Counted from the stretch's first letter, positions 1 to 7,466 are shown. The stretch: 12,339 nt of DNA from Methanobacteriota archaeon (GCA_003170935.1 PMYA01000165.1:29973-42311), one strand, 5' to 3'. The notes: generated from the sequence alone by a model not told the origin. A program made the numbers and translations.

Positions 1-254
1 TTCTTGGCCTTTTCAGCAGCTGCTGCCAGCTCCTTAGCATCATCGACATTCACTTGAAGTGTTGCAAAAAGTTGCTTTGCGATGCCCGTTTCGTCTAAAA
101 AGCGTCGGAAAGCTTGTGCAGTGACAGCGAAACCGCGCGGTACGGGAATCTCCGCGTTTATCATCTCTCCAAGGCTTGCTCCTTTTCCGCCTACAGAAGG
201 AACGTCTTCAATACGGACGTCCTCAAGCAAAACGACAGTTGGTTTGTCTTTCAT
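1..254 (-). CDS. ppsA: Phosphoenolpyruvate synthase, N-terminal part (runs off the left edge)
   Basis: About 84 N-terminal residues are in the window. They open MKDKPTVVLLEDV and contain VGGKGASLGEM at about residues 21-31, then VPRGFAVTAQAFRRFL. These are the glycine-rich and P-x-GF-x-VT segments that begin the ATP-grasp domain of PEP synthase and pyruvate phosphate dikinase. The enzyme converts pyruvate and ATP to PEP, AMP and phosphate, a cytoplasmic entry step to gluconeogenesis in autotrophic and acetate-using archaea. Another in-frame ATG lies three codons upstream (263-261). I prefer 254 because AAGG sits at a usual ribosome-binding distance from it but touches the upstream ATG. The gene diverges from serA. 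Pyruvate phosphate dikinase or a standalone PEP-utilising protein cannot be fully excluded without the rest of the gene, but the spacing and motifs favour PEP synthase. Confidence 0.87.
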   Translation of the reverse strand, partial: MKDKPTVVLLEDVRIEDVPSVGGKGASLGEMINAEIPVPRGFAVTAQAFRRFLDETGIAKQLFATLQVNVDDAKELAAAAEKAK

Positions 255-365
255 ACTCGGCATCCTTTGCAGTTTGTGAACGCTATTTGCGGTGGTGATT
301 ACATAAGCCTTTCCAACAAAAACTAGAAATACGCTTTAGACGTGTAGGTTATTCGAATAGCGATG

Positions 366-391
366 GCGCACTTCGTGCGCTTCAATTTTTT
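366..391 (+). promoter_or_regulatory. Hairpin plus T-run in the serA leader (attenuator-like)
   Basis: GCGCAC (366-371) and GTGCGC (375-380) form a perfect 6-bp stem around the loop TTC. TTCAATTTTTT follows, and the T-run ends at 391, 17 bases before the serA ATG. This looks like an intrinsic terminator, or a hairpin in the 5' leader. It lies in the ppsA-serA divergent gap (264-408), where I see no strong TATA box for either gene. Whether it is transcribed depends on the unknown serA start site, so a regulatory role is inference. Confidence 0.35.
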
Positions 392-408
392 GACGAGGAA
401 TTGTAGTT

Positions 409-1977
409 ATGAGGATACTCGTAAGTGACCCATTATCTCAGGCGGGCGTCGATCTGCTTAAGAGAGAACACGACGTCGACGTAATGACCGATCTTCTTCC
501 GGAAGAGTTGACCCGCCTTATCGGTAACTACGACGCTCTCATCGTCAGGAGCGGTACAAAAGTTACAAAAGACGTAATTGAAGCGTCAAATCTAAAAGTC
601 ATCGGGCGTGCTGGCGTTGGCGTCGACAACATTGACGTTGATGCTGCGACGGCAAAGGGCACCATCGTCATAAATGCGCCCGAGGGCAACATGATCTCAG
701 CGGCAGAGCATACCATAAGTCTAATGATGGCCCTTTCGCGGAGCATCCCGCAGGCATGTTTCTCGGTGAGAAACGGTGAGTGGCAACGCTCGCGTTTTCT
801 TGGAGTCGAGGTCTTTGGCAAGACGCTCGGCGTCCTTGGGCTCGGGCGCATCGGAGCTGAAGTTGCGAAACGAATGCGTGCTTTCGGAATGAACGTTATT
901 GCTTACGATCCTTTCATCACCATTGAGCGTGCGAAGGAGCTTCGAGTGGAACTCACGTCGCTTGACGAGGTTCTCGCGAACTCAGACTTTATCACCATTC
1001 ATACTTCGTTGACGAAAGAAACATACCACCTAATCGGGGCACCGGAGATCGTCAAGATGCGCGATGGAGTCCGCATTTTAAACGTTGCGCGCGGTGGCAT
1101 CATCGATGAAAAAGCGCTTTTCGACGGTCTCAAAAGTGGTAAGATAGCCGGAGCAGCGTTAGACGTCTTCGAACGAGAGCCCCCCACTGAAAGTCCGCTT
1201 CTTAAACTTGATACGTGTATCTTGACGCCACATCTCGGCGCTTCGACAGTCGAGGCGCAGATAAACGTTGCAGTAGCAATTGCCGAACAAACGCTGAGCG
1301 CACTCAAAGGCGAACCGGTTCGAAACGCGGTAAACGTTCCGATACGCCCTGAGACGTTTGGCGCGATCAAGAGTTACATGCCGCTTTCAGAGCAGCTCGG
1401 GAAGTTCTGTATTCAGCTTGTGGAGGGGCAGATCAAGGGCATTGAAGTCACCTACGTCGGTGAGGTGGGTCAATGCGATGTCCACCCGTTGACCATAGCG
1501 GTCCTGAAAGGCGTCCTCGATCACGTGTTGGAGTCACCAGTCAATTTTGTTAACGCACAGATGTTTGCTAAGAAGCGGGGAATCAGGATCACAGAGACCA
1601 AGACTGAGCGGCTCGAAGATTTTCAAAGTCTGATAACAGTCAGAATAGATAGCGATAAGGGTGACTGGTCGGTTTCGGGAACCCTTTTTATGGGGGATCT
1701 GCCGCGTATAGTCAAGATCGGCAACTACTACGTTGACGCAGAAACTAAGGGCTGCATGCTGATAACTTCCCACATCGACAAGCCCGGCGTCATAGGTAAG
1801 GTTGGCACGTTACTCGGAAACAACAATATCAATGTCGCTGGAATGAACGTAGGCCGCGACAATGTAAGGGGGCGCGCTGTTATGGTGCTCGCGCTTGACG
1901 ATCCAATCTCAGATGAGGTTTTAGCACAGATCAGAGGGATCGATGGGATATCTGTAGCGACAGCGGTCGTGCTTTGA
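409..1977 (+). CDS. serA: D-3-phosphoglycerate dehydrogenase
   Basis: This 522-residue cytoplasmic enzyme oxidises 3-phosphoglycerate with NAD+ to 3-phosphohydroxypyruvate, the first committed step of serine synthesis. The N-terminal substrate domain includes VIGRAGVGVDNID (about 64-76). The nucleotide-binding Rossmann motif is GLGRIG at 144-149. The 2-hydroxyacid dehydrogenase catalytic triad is visible as Arg228 (NVARGG), Glu257 (FEREPP) and His275 (TPHLGAS). An intervening ASB-type domain follows at about 316-440, then a C-terminal ACT domain (about 448-522, starting near ITSHIDKPGVIGKVG), the usual site for serine feedback. The length matches the long bacterial and archaeal SerA type of about 525 residues, and no key residue is missing. 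GAGG lies about 11 bases before the ATG. A hairpin and T-run lie in the leader. The gene converges on the 139-residue membrane protein 58 bases downstream. Confidence 0.96.
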   Translation: MRILVSDPLSQAGVDLLKREHDVDVMTDLLPEELTRLIGNYDALIVRSGTKVTKDVIEASNLKVIGRAGVGVDNIDVDAATAKGTIVINAPEGNMISAAEHTISLMMALSRSIPQACFSVRNGEWQRSRFLGVEVFGKTLGVLGLGRIGAEVAKRMRAFGMNVIAYDPFITIERAKELRVELTSLDEVLANSDFITIHTSLTKETYHLIGAPEIVKMRDGVRILNVARGGIIDEKALFDGLKSGKIAGAALDVFEREPPTESPLLKLDTCILTPHLGASTVEAQINVAVAIAEQTLSALKGEPVRNAVNVPIRPETFGAIKSYMPLSEQLGKFCIQLVEGQIKGIEVTYVGEVGQCDVHPLTIAVLKGVLDHVLESPVNFVNAQMFAKKRGIRITETKTERLEDFQSLITVRIDSDKGDWSVSGTLFMGDLPRIVKIGNYYVDAETKGCMLITSHIDKPGVIGKVGTLLGNNNINVAGMNVGRDNVRGRAVMVLALDDPISDEVLAQIRGIDGISVATAVVL

Positions 1978-2035
1978 CATTGTTCGACCCACATTTTCCT
2001 GTTTTAATCACTACAGCTGGTCCGTTCTTGGCAGT

Positions 2036-2455
2036 TTAGCGCTTCTTCTTCGAGCTCTTTTTCCGAGCTTTGCTTTTTGCCTTTCGCCGGATTTGAGGTT
2101 GCGATGCTGGACGATGAGTCGATTTCTCAACGGCATCGACGAATGGCTCGCGTCTCTCTTCTGAGCTCTCCTCATTAGCCGTCGTCTCAGGAACTTCGCT
2201 AGGTGCAGGAACTGCGAGCTTTGCTACCGCTCTTCTTTCCTTGGCACTTCTTGGTGCTCGTACAACTGCCTTTTCGGACGGCACAAAGATCCAAAGAGCA
2301 ACAAGCACAACAGTGAAAATGATAAGGATGACTATAGCGGTCGGATCGACGCTGTTCAAAACTGGGAGGAAGAACAGCGCGACTATGATTGCGAGAGGGA
2401 TTCCAGCGAAAATTCCCAGATACAACAGAGCCGCTGTGAACTTGTCTTTTTGCAT
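2036..2455 (-). CDS. Two-helix membrane protein with a long basic tail, function unknown
   Basis: The protein has 139 residues. Two hydrophobic stretches, about residues 8-32 and 38-58, are separated by a short loop (NSVDPT), giving a hairpin membrane anchor. The remaining 80 residues are hydrophilic: an Ala/Pro/Arg segment, an acidic patch (NEESSEERRE), and a strongly basic end finishing KSKARKKSSKKKR. By the positive-inside rule the tail is probably cytoplasmic, where it could touch nucleic acid or ribosomes, but that is inference. I do not recognise a family. GGAG lies about 11 bases before the ATG. A TATA-like sequence lies about 150 bases upstream, just past the end of the PIN-ATPase gene on the same strand, so the gene could have its own promoter or be co-transcribed. 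The TM hairpin and smooth codon reading make it a likely real gene. Confidence 0.72.
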   Translation of the reverse strand: MQKDKFTAALLYLGIFAGIPLAIIVALFFLPVLNSVDPTAIVILIIFTVVLVALWIFVPSEKAVVRAPRSAKERRAVAKLAVPAPSEVPETTANEESSEERREPFVDAVEKSTHRPASQPQIRRKAKSKARKKSSKKKR

Positions 2456-2599
2456 GTCGCTATTAACTCCATTAACCGCTCTCTCGAACGCGTACGCCTA
2501 CTAGCTGTGCCCGTTTTTCTACTAATCTCTTTTGATCAGATAGCGGATTGGTTAGTTTAAGCGGTGCGCGGCAATCAATCCAGCGTACACGCTTTTGCG

Positions 2600-2608
2600 T
2601 TTAAATAG
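2600..2608 (-). promoter_or_regulatory. TATA-box-like element upstream of the 139-residue membrane protein
   Basis: On the minus strand the sequence reads ctatttaaa, close to the archaeal TATA consensus. It sits just past the stop codon of the PIN-ATPase gene and would give the membrane-protein gene a leader of about 120 bases. No better TATA match is obvious closer to that gene. Confidence 0.3.
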
Positions 2609-2612
2609 TCTA

Positions 2613-4463
2613 TTACGCGCTTCGCATCATGATCCGAGCACCACGGTCAAGCGCGTCTAGAATACGATTAGCGATGTTAGTGCCCTTCGTCACTTTAATC
2701 TCGCCGCCTCTTCCGATGGTAGCAGTGAAAAGGTAGTCATCATCGATTAAAACGTCAACAATTTCGCCAGGACGGGCGTTTGATGTTACAATCACATGTC
2801 GATCGGCAAGGTCAATTTCAGCATTTTTAGTGGCTTTTTGCGGGACCTCTTTTTGATTATCTTGGGATCTTTGCGACTCGTCGTTTGTTTGGAGGACGTC
2901 AATGTCGATGCCAAGGGCGTCTTCAACTTTTTCGATGTTTTTGCCACCTTTGCCGATAACGTGTGATATATCCCTATCACTGACGTAAACGTTGGCGCGC
3001 GTGTCAGAAAGTATCTCGACAGTAACGGGCGCTTTCGCATATTTATCGATCGCTCTTTCAATCTCCCTTGCAGCGAACTTCCACGTTGGCTTTGCACTTC
3101 CCCGCTCTTTAGGGCTTACTGCCATAACGACGACTTGCTTGCTAAAGAGGTAAATTTCATATTCGACCTTGTTCGTTGCAAAGTTCCTCACCTCGATAAC
3201 TGGCCGTGCAAGATCTGCTTCCGTCATCCCTGAGGGCACTTTGACGGCAAAATGGACGTCATAGACCAATTCTATCTCACCTTTCTTGAGAAAAATGACG
3301 GTATCGACAACTTGAGGAATGATGCCAAACTCGACTCGGCCAATCAAACGCTGGAGTGCATCGATGCCGCGGGTCGAGTGCACGACGCCAACCATCCCCA
3401 CCCCTGCAAGGCGCATGTCAGCGAAGGTCTTGAAGTCGTTAGTCTTGCGCACCTCGTCATAAATCGTGTAGTCTGGTCGCACGAGCAGAAGGATGTCGGC
3501 CGTCTTAGCCATATCACCTTCGAGCGCAGAATACTGCGTGATGTTGTCCGGAACCTGCAAATCGCGCGGACTTTCCATCGTCTTGACGATAAAGTCCTGT
3601 CCTGCGAGAAATTCAGCGACGCTTGCGGCCAACGTCGATTTACCGGATCCGGGCGGTCCTGCGATCATTATGCCCCGCGTCGATTCACTCAGCCGATTCT
3701 TAAGTTCGTCGGAGAATTTATAGTCGTCGAGCTTAACCTTCGCTATCGGGCGTACTGCGGTTATCTCGATGCCGTCAGAAAACGGGGGTCGGGCAATAGC
3801 TATTCGTATCGAGCCGAGTTGAACAATCGTGGCGCCTCGGCGTTCTATTTCAATAAAACCATCAGAGCGGGACTTTGCTTGTTCGATGACGTCTGTAGCA
3901 ATGGTCCGTATCTCCTTTTCGCTCATCCGCGTCTTTCTAATATTTACTAACCGAAGATCTGCTATCGAGCCACGTTTAGCTCGCGGAGGGACGCCCTCTT
4001 TCAGAAACACCGACATAGTGTCGCGCGTGAAGAACCGCTGTAGCAGCAACGGTTTTTCTGCCCCCTTTTCAGGCTGCAGGTACGTGACGTCCAACCCTTT
4101 AGCGCGGGCGACTTCACTCTGAACGATATCGCTCGTTATAAATGTCGCATCATTTTCGATTGCGACTGTTCGGATCATCGCATCGATTTCTCCAACCGAG
4201 GCAAGTTTGATTTCGTCCGCCGTCGGTCGCCTTCCTACGTAGATCAGGTCGACCTCACCCGAGCGTTTGCGCTCTGCAAGCGATTTAAGCTCATTAAGCC
4301 CTTTAAAGCCAATCTCGCGTCCTTGATTCGCCTGGGCTTCGAGCTCGGAGATCACAGCTTCGGGAATGATGATAGTAGCTCCGCTCAGTTCGCCGTCGTC
4401 GATGAGCTTTGTGATCCTACCGTCGATCAACACGCTCGTATCCGGAACATACTTGACTATCAT
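2613..4463 (-). CDS. PIN domain-ATPase-KH domain protein (archaeal COG1855 type)
   Basis: This 616-residue protein has the archaeal PINc/VapC-family ATPase architecture. The N-terminal PIN nuclease fold (about 1-130) keeps the expected acidic residues: Asp8 (VPDTSVLIDG), Glu40 or Glu42 (AVISELE), Asp94 (GEIDAMI) and Asp112 (ITSDI). The ATPase of the secretion/PilT-like class has a Walker A GPPGSGKST at 269-277 and a Walker B-like YDEVRKT at about 335-341. A KH RNA-binding loop GKGG lies at 504-507 (HVIGKGGKNIEKV). A polar linker (about 525-550) leads to a C-terminal domain containing GRGGEIKVTKGTNIANRIL. Known: the family is conserved in archaea and predicted to act on RNA; its cellular substrate is not established. 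Inferred: an ATP-driven RNA nuclease or remodelling factor in the cytoplasm. AGGATTGA precedes the ATG. Intact catalytic residues argue for activity. It is not a VapC toxin, because there is no antitoxin gene beside it and it has extra domains. Confidence 0.92.
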   Translation of the reverse strand: MIVKYVPDTSVLIDGRITKLIDDGELSGATIIIPEAVISELEAQANQGREIGFKGLNELKSLAERKRSGEVDLIYVGRRPTADEIKLASVGEIDAMIRTVAIENDATFITSDIVQSEVARAKGLDVTYLQPEKGAEKPLLLQRFFTRDTMSVFLKEGVPPRAKRGSIADLRLVNIRKTRMSEKEIRTIATDVIEQAKSRSDGFIEIERRGATIVQLGSIRIAIARPPFSDGIEITAVRPIAKVKLDDYKFSDELKNRLSESTRGIMIAGPPGSGKSTLAASVAEFLAGQDFIVKTMESPRDLQVPDNITQYSALEGDMAKTADILLLVRPDYTIYDEVRKTNDFKTFADMRLAGVGMVGVVHSTRGIDALQRLIGRVEFGIIPQVVDTVIFLKKGEIELVYDVHFAVKVPSGMTEADLARPVIEVRNFATNKVEYEIYLFSKQVVVMAVSPKERGSAKPTWKFAAREIERAIDKYAKAPVTVEILSDTRANVYVSDRDISHVIGKGGKNIEKVEDALGIDIDVLQTNDESQRSQDNQKEVPQKATKNAEIDLADRHVIVTSNARPGEIVDVLIDDDYLFTATIGRGGEIKVTKGTNIANRILDALDRGARIMMRSA

Positions 4464-4495
4464 TCAATCCTGCGTTATGGTAGTTGTCAGGCCAT

Positions 4496-4505
4496 CTTAT
4501 TAATC
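4496..4505 (-). promoter_or_regulatory. Candidate TATA box for the PIN-ATPase gene
   Basis: On the minus strand the sequence reads gattaataag, centred about 38 bases before the ATG at 4463. This predicts a transcription start near 4475 and a short leader. The match to the consensus is moderate. Confidence 0.35.
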
Positions 4506-4572
4506 ATGCCCTCGGGGCGGACAGTTCTGTTAAAGTTGCGCCCGAGCTTCAGTCATTCGCCTGTTTCACCAG

Positions 4573-4578
4573 AAAAAA
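4573..4578 (-). terminator. T-run downstream of the DUF2284 gene
   Basis: On the minus strand this is a run of six T (context cgttttttct), about 65 bases past the DUF2284 stop codon. A second run of five T lies at about 4608-4612. Archaeal RNA polymerase stops at T-rich tracts without needing a hairpin, so these may end the transcript. The signal is weak on its own. Confidence 0.3.
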
Positions 4579-4640
4579 CGTTCTTATGGTCACTCTGGAG
4601 GCCTCTAAAAAGATATCTGGTCGTACTGGCCGTGGGTGAG

Positions 4641-5294
4641 TTAGTCGAGAAGCAGCAGGCCATATGAATTGATCCTGGTATGCTGAATTTTTCCATACAC
4701 GTTGTCCTCGCAGGGAATAACATTAATAGGAAGGCCAATCTTTGAGACGGTAGCAAAAACGTCAATTCCAGCGGCTTCCATTGACGTTCGCACTCGTTCT
4801 GCGTGACGGCAGTCTCTCTTAAGCGAAATGTCAACGATGCCCTTGGACTCCTCGGCGACACAATCTTCGCAATATGCGCAAGGATATGCTGCAAATGCTA
4901 ATGCTTTGTAATAGCCGCCGTAGAACGCATGTTGTTCGAGCGTATACATCGTCTCTGCTATCCACAAAATGAGTTCTCGCAGAAAAGGATGCCAATTTTC
5001 GGGTATTTTTTTAGGGTCTATCATTGGCATGTCGGGAATACCGCTGAAATGGACGATGTATGCACGCTCGTACTCCTGTAAGAGCGCCCGTGTTTCAGAG
5101 GGTCCAGGCACATACGGCGGACAACTTAAGTGCTTTCCGTAACCTTTGCAGCCAAACTGACATTTCCACCTGACCCAATTGCGTACTTCGATATCAGTCG
5201 GATGGATGAAAGACAACTCTGCACGGTTCTGCTTTGCTAGCTTTTTGAGCTCGTTTACAATTTTCGGTCCCGATGGAGCTGCTTGTGACACCAT
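4641..5294 (-). CDS. DUF2284 predicted metal-binding protein
   Basis: This 217-residue protein belongs to the DUF2284 cysteine-rich family of anaerobes. The N-terminal cluster is WKCQFGCKGYGKHLSCPPY, with Cys45, Cys49 and Cys58. A second group, CAYCEDC, gives Cys139, Cys142 and Cys145. Cys162 (RDCRHAERVR) and Cys195 (VIPCEDN) follow. The arrangement is that of the family and suggests one or two metal or Fe-S centres. It is soluble, with no signal peptide. Family members occur widely in methanogens and other strict anaerobes, but their reaction is not known to me. The length is typical and no cysteine of the two clusters appears lost. A good TATA box lies about 38 bases upstream. It is separated from the PIN-ATPase gene by about 180 bases with candidate T-run terminators, so it is probably its own transcript. 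Confidence 0.9.
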   Translation of the reverse strand: MVSQAAPSGPKIVNELKKLAKQNRAELSFIHPTDIEVRNWVRWKCQFGCKGYGKHLSCPPYVPGPSETRALLQEYERAYIVHFSGIPDMPMIDPKKIPENWHPFLRELILWIAETMYTLEQHAFYGGYYKALAFAAYPCAYCEDCVAEESKGIVDISLKRDCRHAERVRTSMEAAGIDVFATVSKIGLPINVIPCEDNVYGKIQHTRINSYGLLLLD

Positions 5295-5327
5295 GCTAAT
5301 GCCTTAGTTTCTGTTTGTGTAGCTTTG

Positions 5328-5338
5328 CTATAAATAAG
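5328..5338 (-). promoter_or_regulatory. TATA box of the DUF2284 gene
   Basis: On the minus strand the sequence reads cttatttatag, centred about 38 bases before the ATG at 5294. It is a close match to the archaeal TATA box and predicts a start near 5305 with a leader of about ten bases. Confidence 0.5.
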
Positions 5339-5579
5339 CAGGCACACTCGATAAACGGCGGTGCTGCAGGCGGTTGATGTGTAGCTGCGTTGGAGTTCCA
5401 GCTCTCACCCGCAGAGAAGTTTGGGCATTCCTAGGAATATGCAGCCGCACCCAATGCTGTTAGGTCGTTTTTTTAAATGCCGTGCGTACGGTGCGTAAAA
5501 CGGTATTAGACTGCTTTGTTAGCGCGCACACTTCAAAAACCTTAAGTAGTATTCGTACGTATAAGCGCGCGACTTTGCT
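5339..5579. other. Non-coding interval between the DUF2284 and symporter operons
   Basis: I see no convincing gene on either strand in this stretch. It holds a TATA-like TTTTTTTAAATG at 5468-5479, followed directly by two copies of GTGCGTA nine bases apart (5482-5488 and 5491-5497), which would place one face of the helix to a bound regulator roughly once per turn. A small palindrome ttcctaggaa lies near 5429-5438, and another AT-rich element aaaaaccttaag near 5536-5547. The interval is long for this window and may carry regulatory sites for the symporter operon. No function is demonstrated. Confidence 0.35.
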
Positions 5580-5588
5580 ACTATATAG
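5580..5588 (+). promoter_or_regulatory. Candidate TATA box of the symporter operon
   Basis: The sequence actatatag is centred about 60 bases before the small accessory gene. A start about 26 bases downstream, near 5610, would leave a leader of about 35 bases that contains the GGAGG ribosome-binding site at 5631-5635. It is the best placed of several AT-rich elements in the gap. Confidence 0.42.
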
Positions 5589-5645
5589 CATGGTGTTAGC
5601 TGCAACGGTGAATGCAGACATTCGGCTATCGGAGGGTTTAGCGTG

Positions 5646-5780
5646 ATGATCTGGGGCATGGATGTGTGGGTTTTTACAGCTTTTATATTGACCTATATAG
5701 CTATTATCTTTAGCCTTATCTACGGCTTGTGGCCTCGCAAAGAGCAGGAAGAAAAAGAAGGACTTAATGAGGGGGGCTAA
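5646..5780 (+). CDS. Symporter small accessory protein, 44 residues
   Basis: This micro-protein begins MIWGMDVWVFTAFIL. It has one transmembrane helix (about residues 7-28), then WPRKEQEEKEG and a polar end, so the charged tail is probably cytoplasmic. GGAGG at 5631-5635 serves either this ATG or a GTG one codon earlier (5643). Its TAA is immediately followed by the ATG of the sodium:solute symporter, with no gap, and the symporter's own ribosome-binding site (GAGGGGGG) lies inside its last codons. The two proteins are therefore almost certainly translationally coupled. Tiny one-helix proteins encoded directly before SSS-family symporters are a known pattern in prokaryotes and are annotated as symporter small accessory proteins. 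By analogy it should bind or stabilise the transporter in the membrane; no direct evidence for this is visible here. Confidence 0.85.
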   Translation: MIWGMDVWVFTAFILTYIAIIFSLIYGLWPRKEQEEKEGLNEGG

Positions 5781-7310
5781 ATGGCCGACACAGTCACTTT
5801 TGTCATCATGCTGGTTGCGTTCTCAGCAGTCATGGTATACATCGGCTATCGCGGCTATAAAGCGACTAAGGGCGCTACTGACTGGCTCGTCGCCGGTCGC
5901 CGTGTCGGCGCGTGGGTCGTCGCTTTGTCGTACGGCGCGACCTTCATCAGCGCTGTTGCTATCATCGGTTTCGGCGGGCAGGCACAAGTCTTTGGCCTTC
6001 AGCTTCTCTGGTTGTCCACGCTGGTAATAATCGTCGGCGTTATTATTGCTTTCATCGTCTTTGGCTACCGCACGCGCATTATGAGCAAAACACTGGACGC
6101 CTTGACTTTCCCTGAACTGATCGCCAAGCGATTTAACTCTCGCTTTATTCAGGGATTCGGCGGTGCCGTCATCGCAATTTTCCTCATCGCATACACCGCG
6201 GCCGTTTTTAAGGCTACAGCAAGTCTCGTGCAGGTCACCTTTGGCATTTCGTATGAAACGTCGATAATCGTATTCACGGTTATCGTAGCCACGTACTTGC
6301 TCCTTGGTGGCCTTTTTGCTGTCATGTGGACCGACAGCATCCAAGGACTCATTATGGTCGTAGGGATAGGCTTACTCCTCGCAATGGTTTGGGCGTCGCT
6401 TGGTGGGGTTATTCCAGCAAACGAGGCACTGGCGGCACTCGGTCCCGCAAAATATGCCCCAAACGGACTTACCTCTGCCTCATCTTTTGGCTCAGTTTCT
6501 TTCATGCTCGTCACGTCACTTATCTTCGGTGTTGGTATCGGCGCACTGGCACAGCCGCAGTTGGCGATTCGTTTCATGACTGCAAAGAACGATAAGGTGC
6601 TTCGTCAGGGCGTTCCTATTGGGGCCGTATTCATGTTTTTGACTGTCTACGTCGCTTTTACCGTTGGCGCGCTTTCTAACGTCATGTTTAAAAACAATGG
6701 TATAGCAATCCCCACCAGCGCCGATCTCGTCATCCCAACACTCATTAACTCACTTTTTCCGTCCTGGTTCGTGTTCCTTTTCCTGTTTGCAATACTCTCA
6801 GCTTCCATGTCCACCGCGAGCTCACTCTTCCACGTGAGCGGTTCTGCCGTTGGTCGGGATCTCTACGACAAAGCATGGAAGAAGGGTCTTGCGGGTCAAA
6901 AATCGATGTCAGTAACGAAAATAGCGACGTTAGTCGTCATCGCTGCCACCCTGGTGCTGTCGCTTTATCCGCCAGACGCGGTCGCTTACCTGTGTACTTT
7001 TGCGTACGGCGCGATCGCCGCGACGTTCCTTGCCCCGTTCATCGCCACTCTTTACTGGAAGCGGGCAACGCGTCTAGGGATCATCGCTAGCATGGTCGGC
7101 GGACTTGCAGCGACATTGCTATGGTATACCTTTGTTTACTCCAAGACGGCTTCAGTAATAACGCACACTAATGTAGCCCCGCCGCTCGGCCTGCTCGACC
7201 CGCTTTTTATCGGCATCCCGGTCTCCTTTATATTAGTAATCATTGTGAGCTTGATGACAAAGCAACCGGAAGAGGAGCATATTGCTCGGGCGTTCACTGG
7301 CATTTCCTGA
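5781..7310 (+). CDS. Sodium:solute symporter (SSS family)
   Basis: This 509-residue integral membrane transporter of the SSS family (TC 2.A.21) should use the sodium gradient to import a small solute. About 13 hydrophobic segments are visible. The first helices contain GATDWLVAGRRVGAWVVALS and ATFISAVAIIGFGG. A conserved helix/loop reads GIGALAQPQLAIRFMTAKN (about 252-270). The family signature near the sodium site is SMSTASS at 342-348, with conserved polar residues, followed by VGRDLYDKAW. The C-terminus is short and charged. The solute cannot be assigned: acetate, pyruvate, proline, pantothenate and others are carried by relatives. There is no metabolic neighbour to help. It is the second gene of an operon with the 44-residue accessory gene, whose stop codon abuts its ATG. 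It converges on the rubredoxin gene. Confidence 0.93.
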   Translation: MADTVTFVIMLVAFSAVMVYIGYRGYKATKGATDWLVAGRRVGAWVVALSYGATFISAVAIIGFGGQAQVFGLQLLWLSTLVIIVGVIIAFIVFGYRTRIMSKTLDALTFPELIAKRFNSRFIQGFGGAVIAIFLIAYTAAVFKATASLVQVTFGISYETSIIVFTVIVATYLLLGGLFAVMWTDSIQGLIMVVGIGLLLAMVWASLGGVIPANEALAALGPAKYAPNGLTSASSFGSVSFMLVTSLIFGVGIGALAQPQLAIRFMTAKNDKVLRQGVPIGAVFMFLTVYVAFTVGALSNVMFKNNGIAIPTSADLVIPTLINSLFPSWFVFLFLFAILSASMSTASSLFHVSGSAVGRDLYDKAWKKGLAGQKSMSVTKIATLVVIAATLVLSLYPPDAVAYLCTFAYGAIAATFLAPFIATLYWKRATRLGIIASMVGGLAATLLWYTFVYSKTASVITHTNVAPPLGLLDPLFIGIPVSFILVIIVSLMTKQPEEEHIARAFTGIS

Positions 7311-7430
7311 GAATATTAGCTGCTGCCGTAAAACTAAAAATTGTATGCGCTGCTAAGCAGCTTCAAAAGGGGAATAGCGGCGAATCTATTAATCTTCTTA
7401 GCTGCGGCTTTTAGTTATAAGAAAAAGCTG

Positions 7431-7466
7431 AAAAGAAAAACGCTGTCCAATGATTAAAAGGACAGC
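7431..7466 (-). terminator. Hairpin and T-run terminator after the rubredoxin gene
   Basis: On the minus strand GCTGTCC (7466-7460) and GGACAGC (7448-7442) form a perfect 7-bp stem with an 11-base loop, followed by G and TTTTTCTTTT (7440-7431). This is an intrinsic-terminator shape about 50 bases past the rubredoxin stop codon. On the plus strand the same hairpin has no T-run, so it serves the minus-strand transcript best. Confidence 0.6.

Noticed and set aside
3252..3950. 232-residue plus-strand frame antisense to the PIN-ATPase gene
   Set aside because: It lies wholly inside a gene with clear catalytic motifs, and its translation shows no domain or good start signal.
4553..4894. 113-residue frame on the minus strand overlapping the end of the DUF2284 gene
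   Set aside because: It is in another frame of a well-supported gene, has no recognisable domain, and is low-complexity in its translation.
5823..6344. 173-residue minus-strand frame inside the symporter gene
   Set aside because: It is an antisense shadow of a membrane protein, rich in charged residues for that reason, with no family match.
7349..7361. Hairpin GCTGC-TAA-GCAGC after the symporter
   Set aside because: The stem is only five base pairs and no T-run follows on the plus strand, so it is not a convincing symporter terminator.
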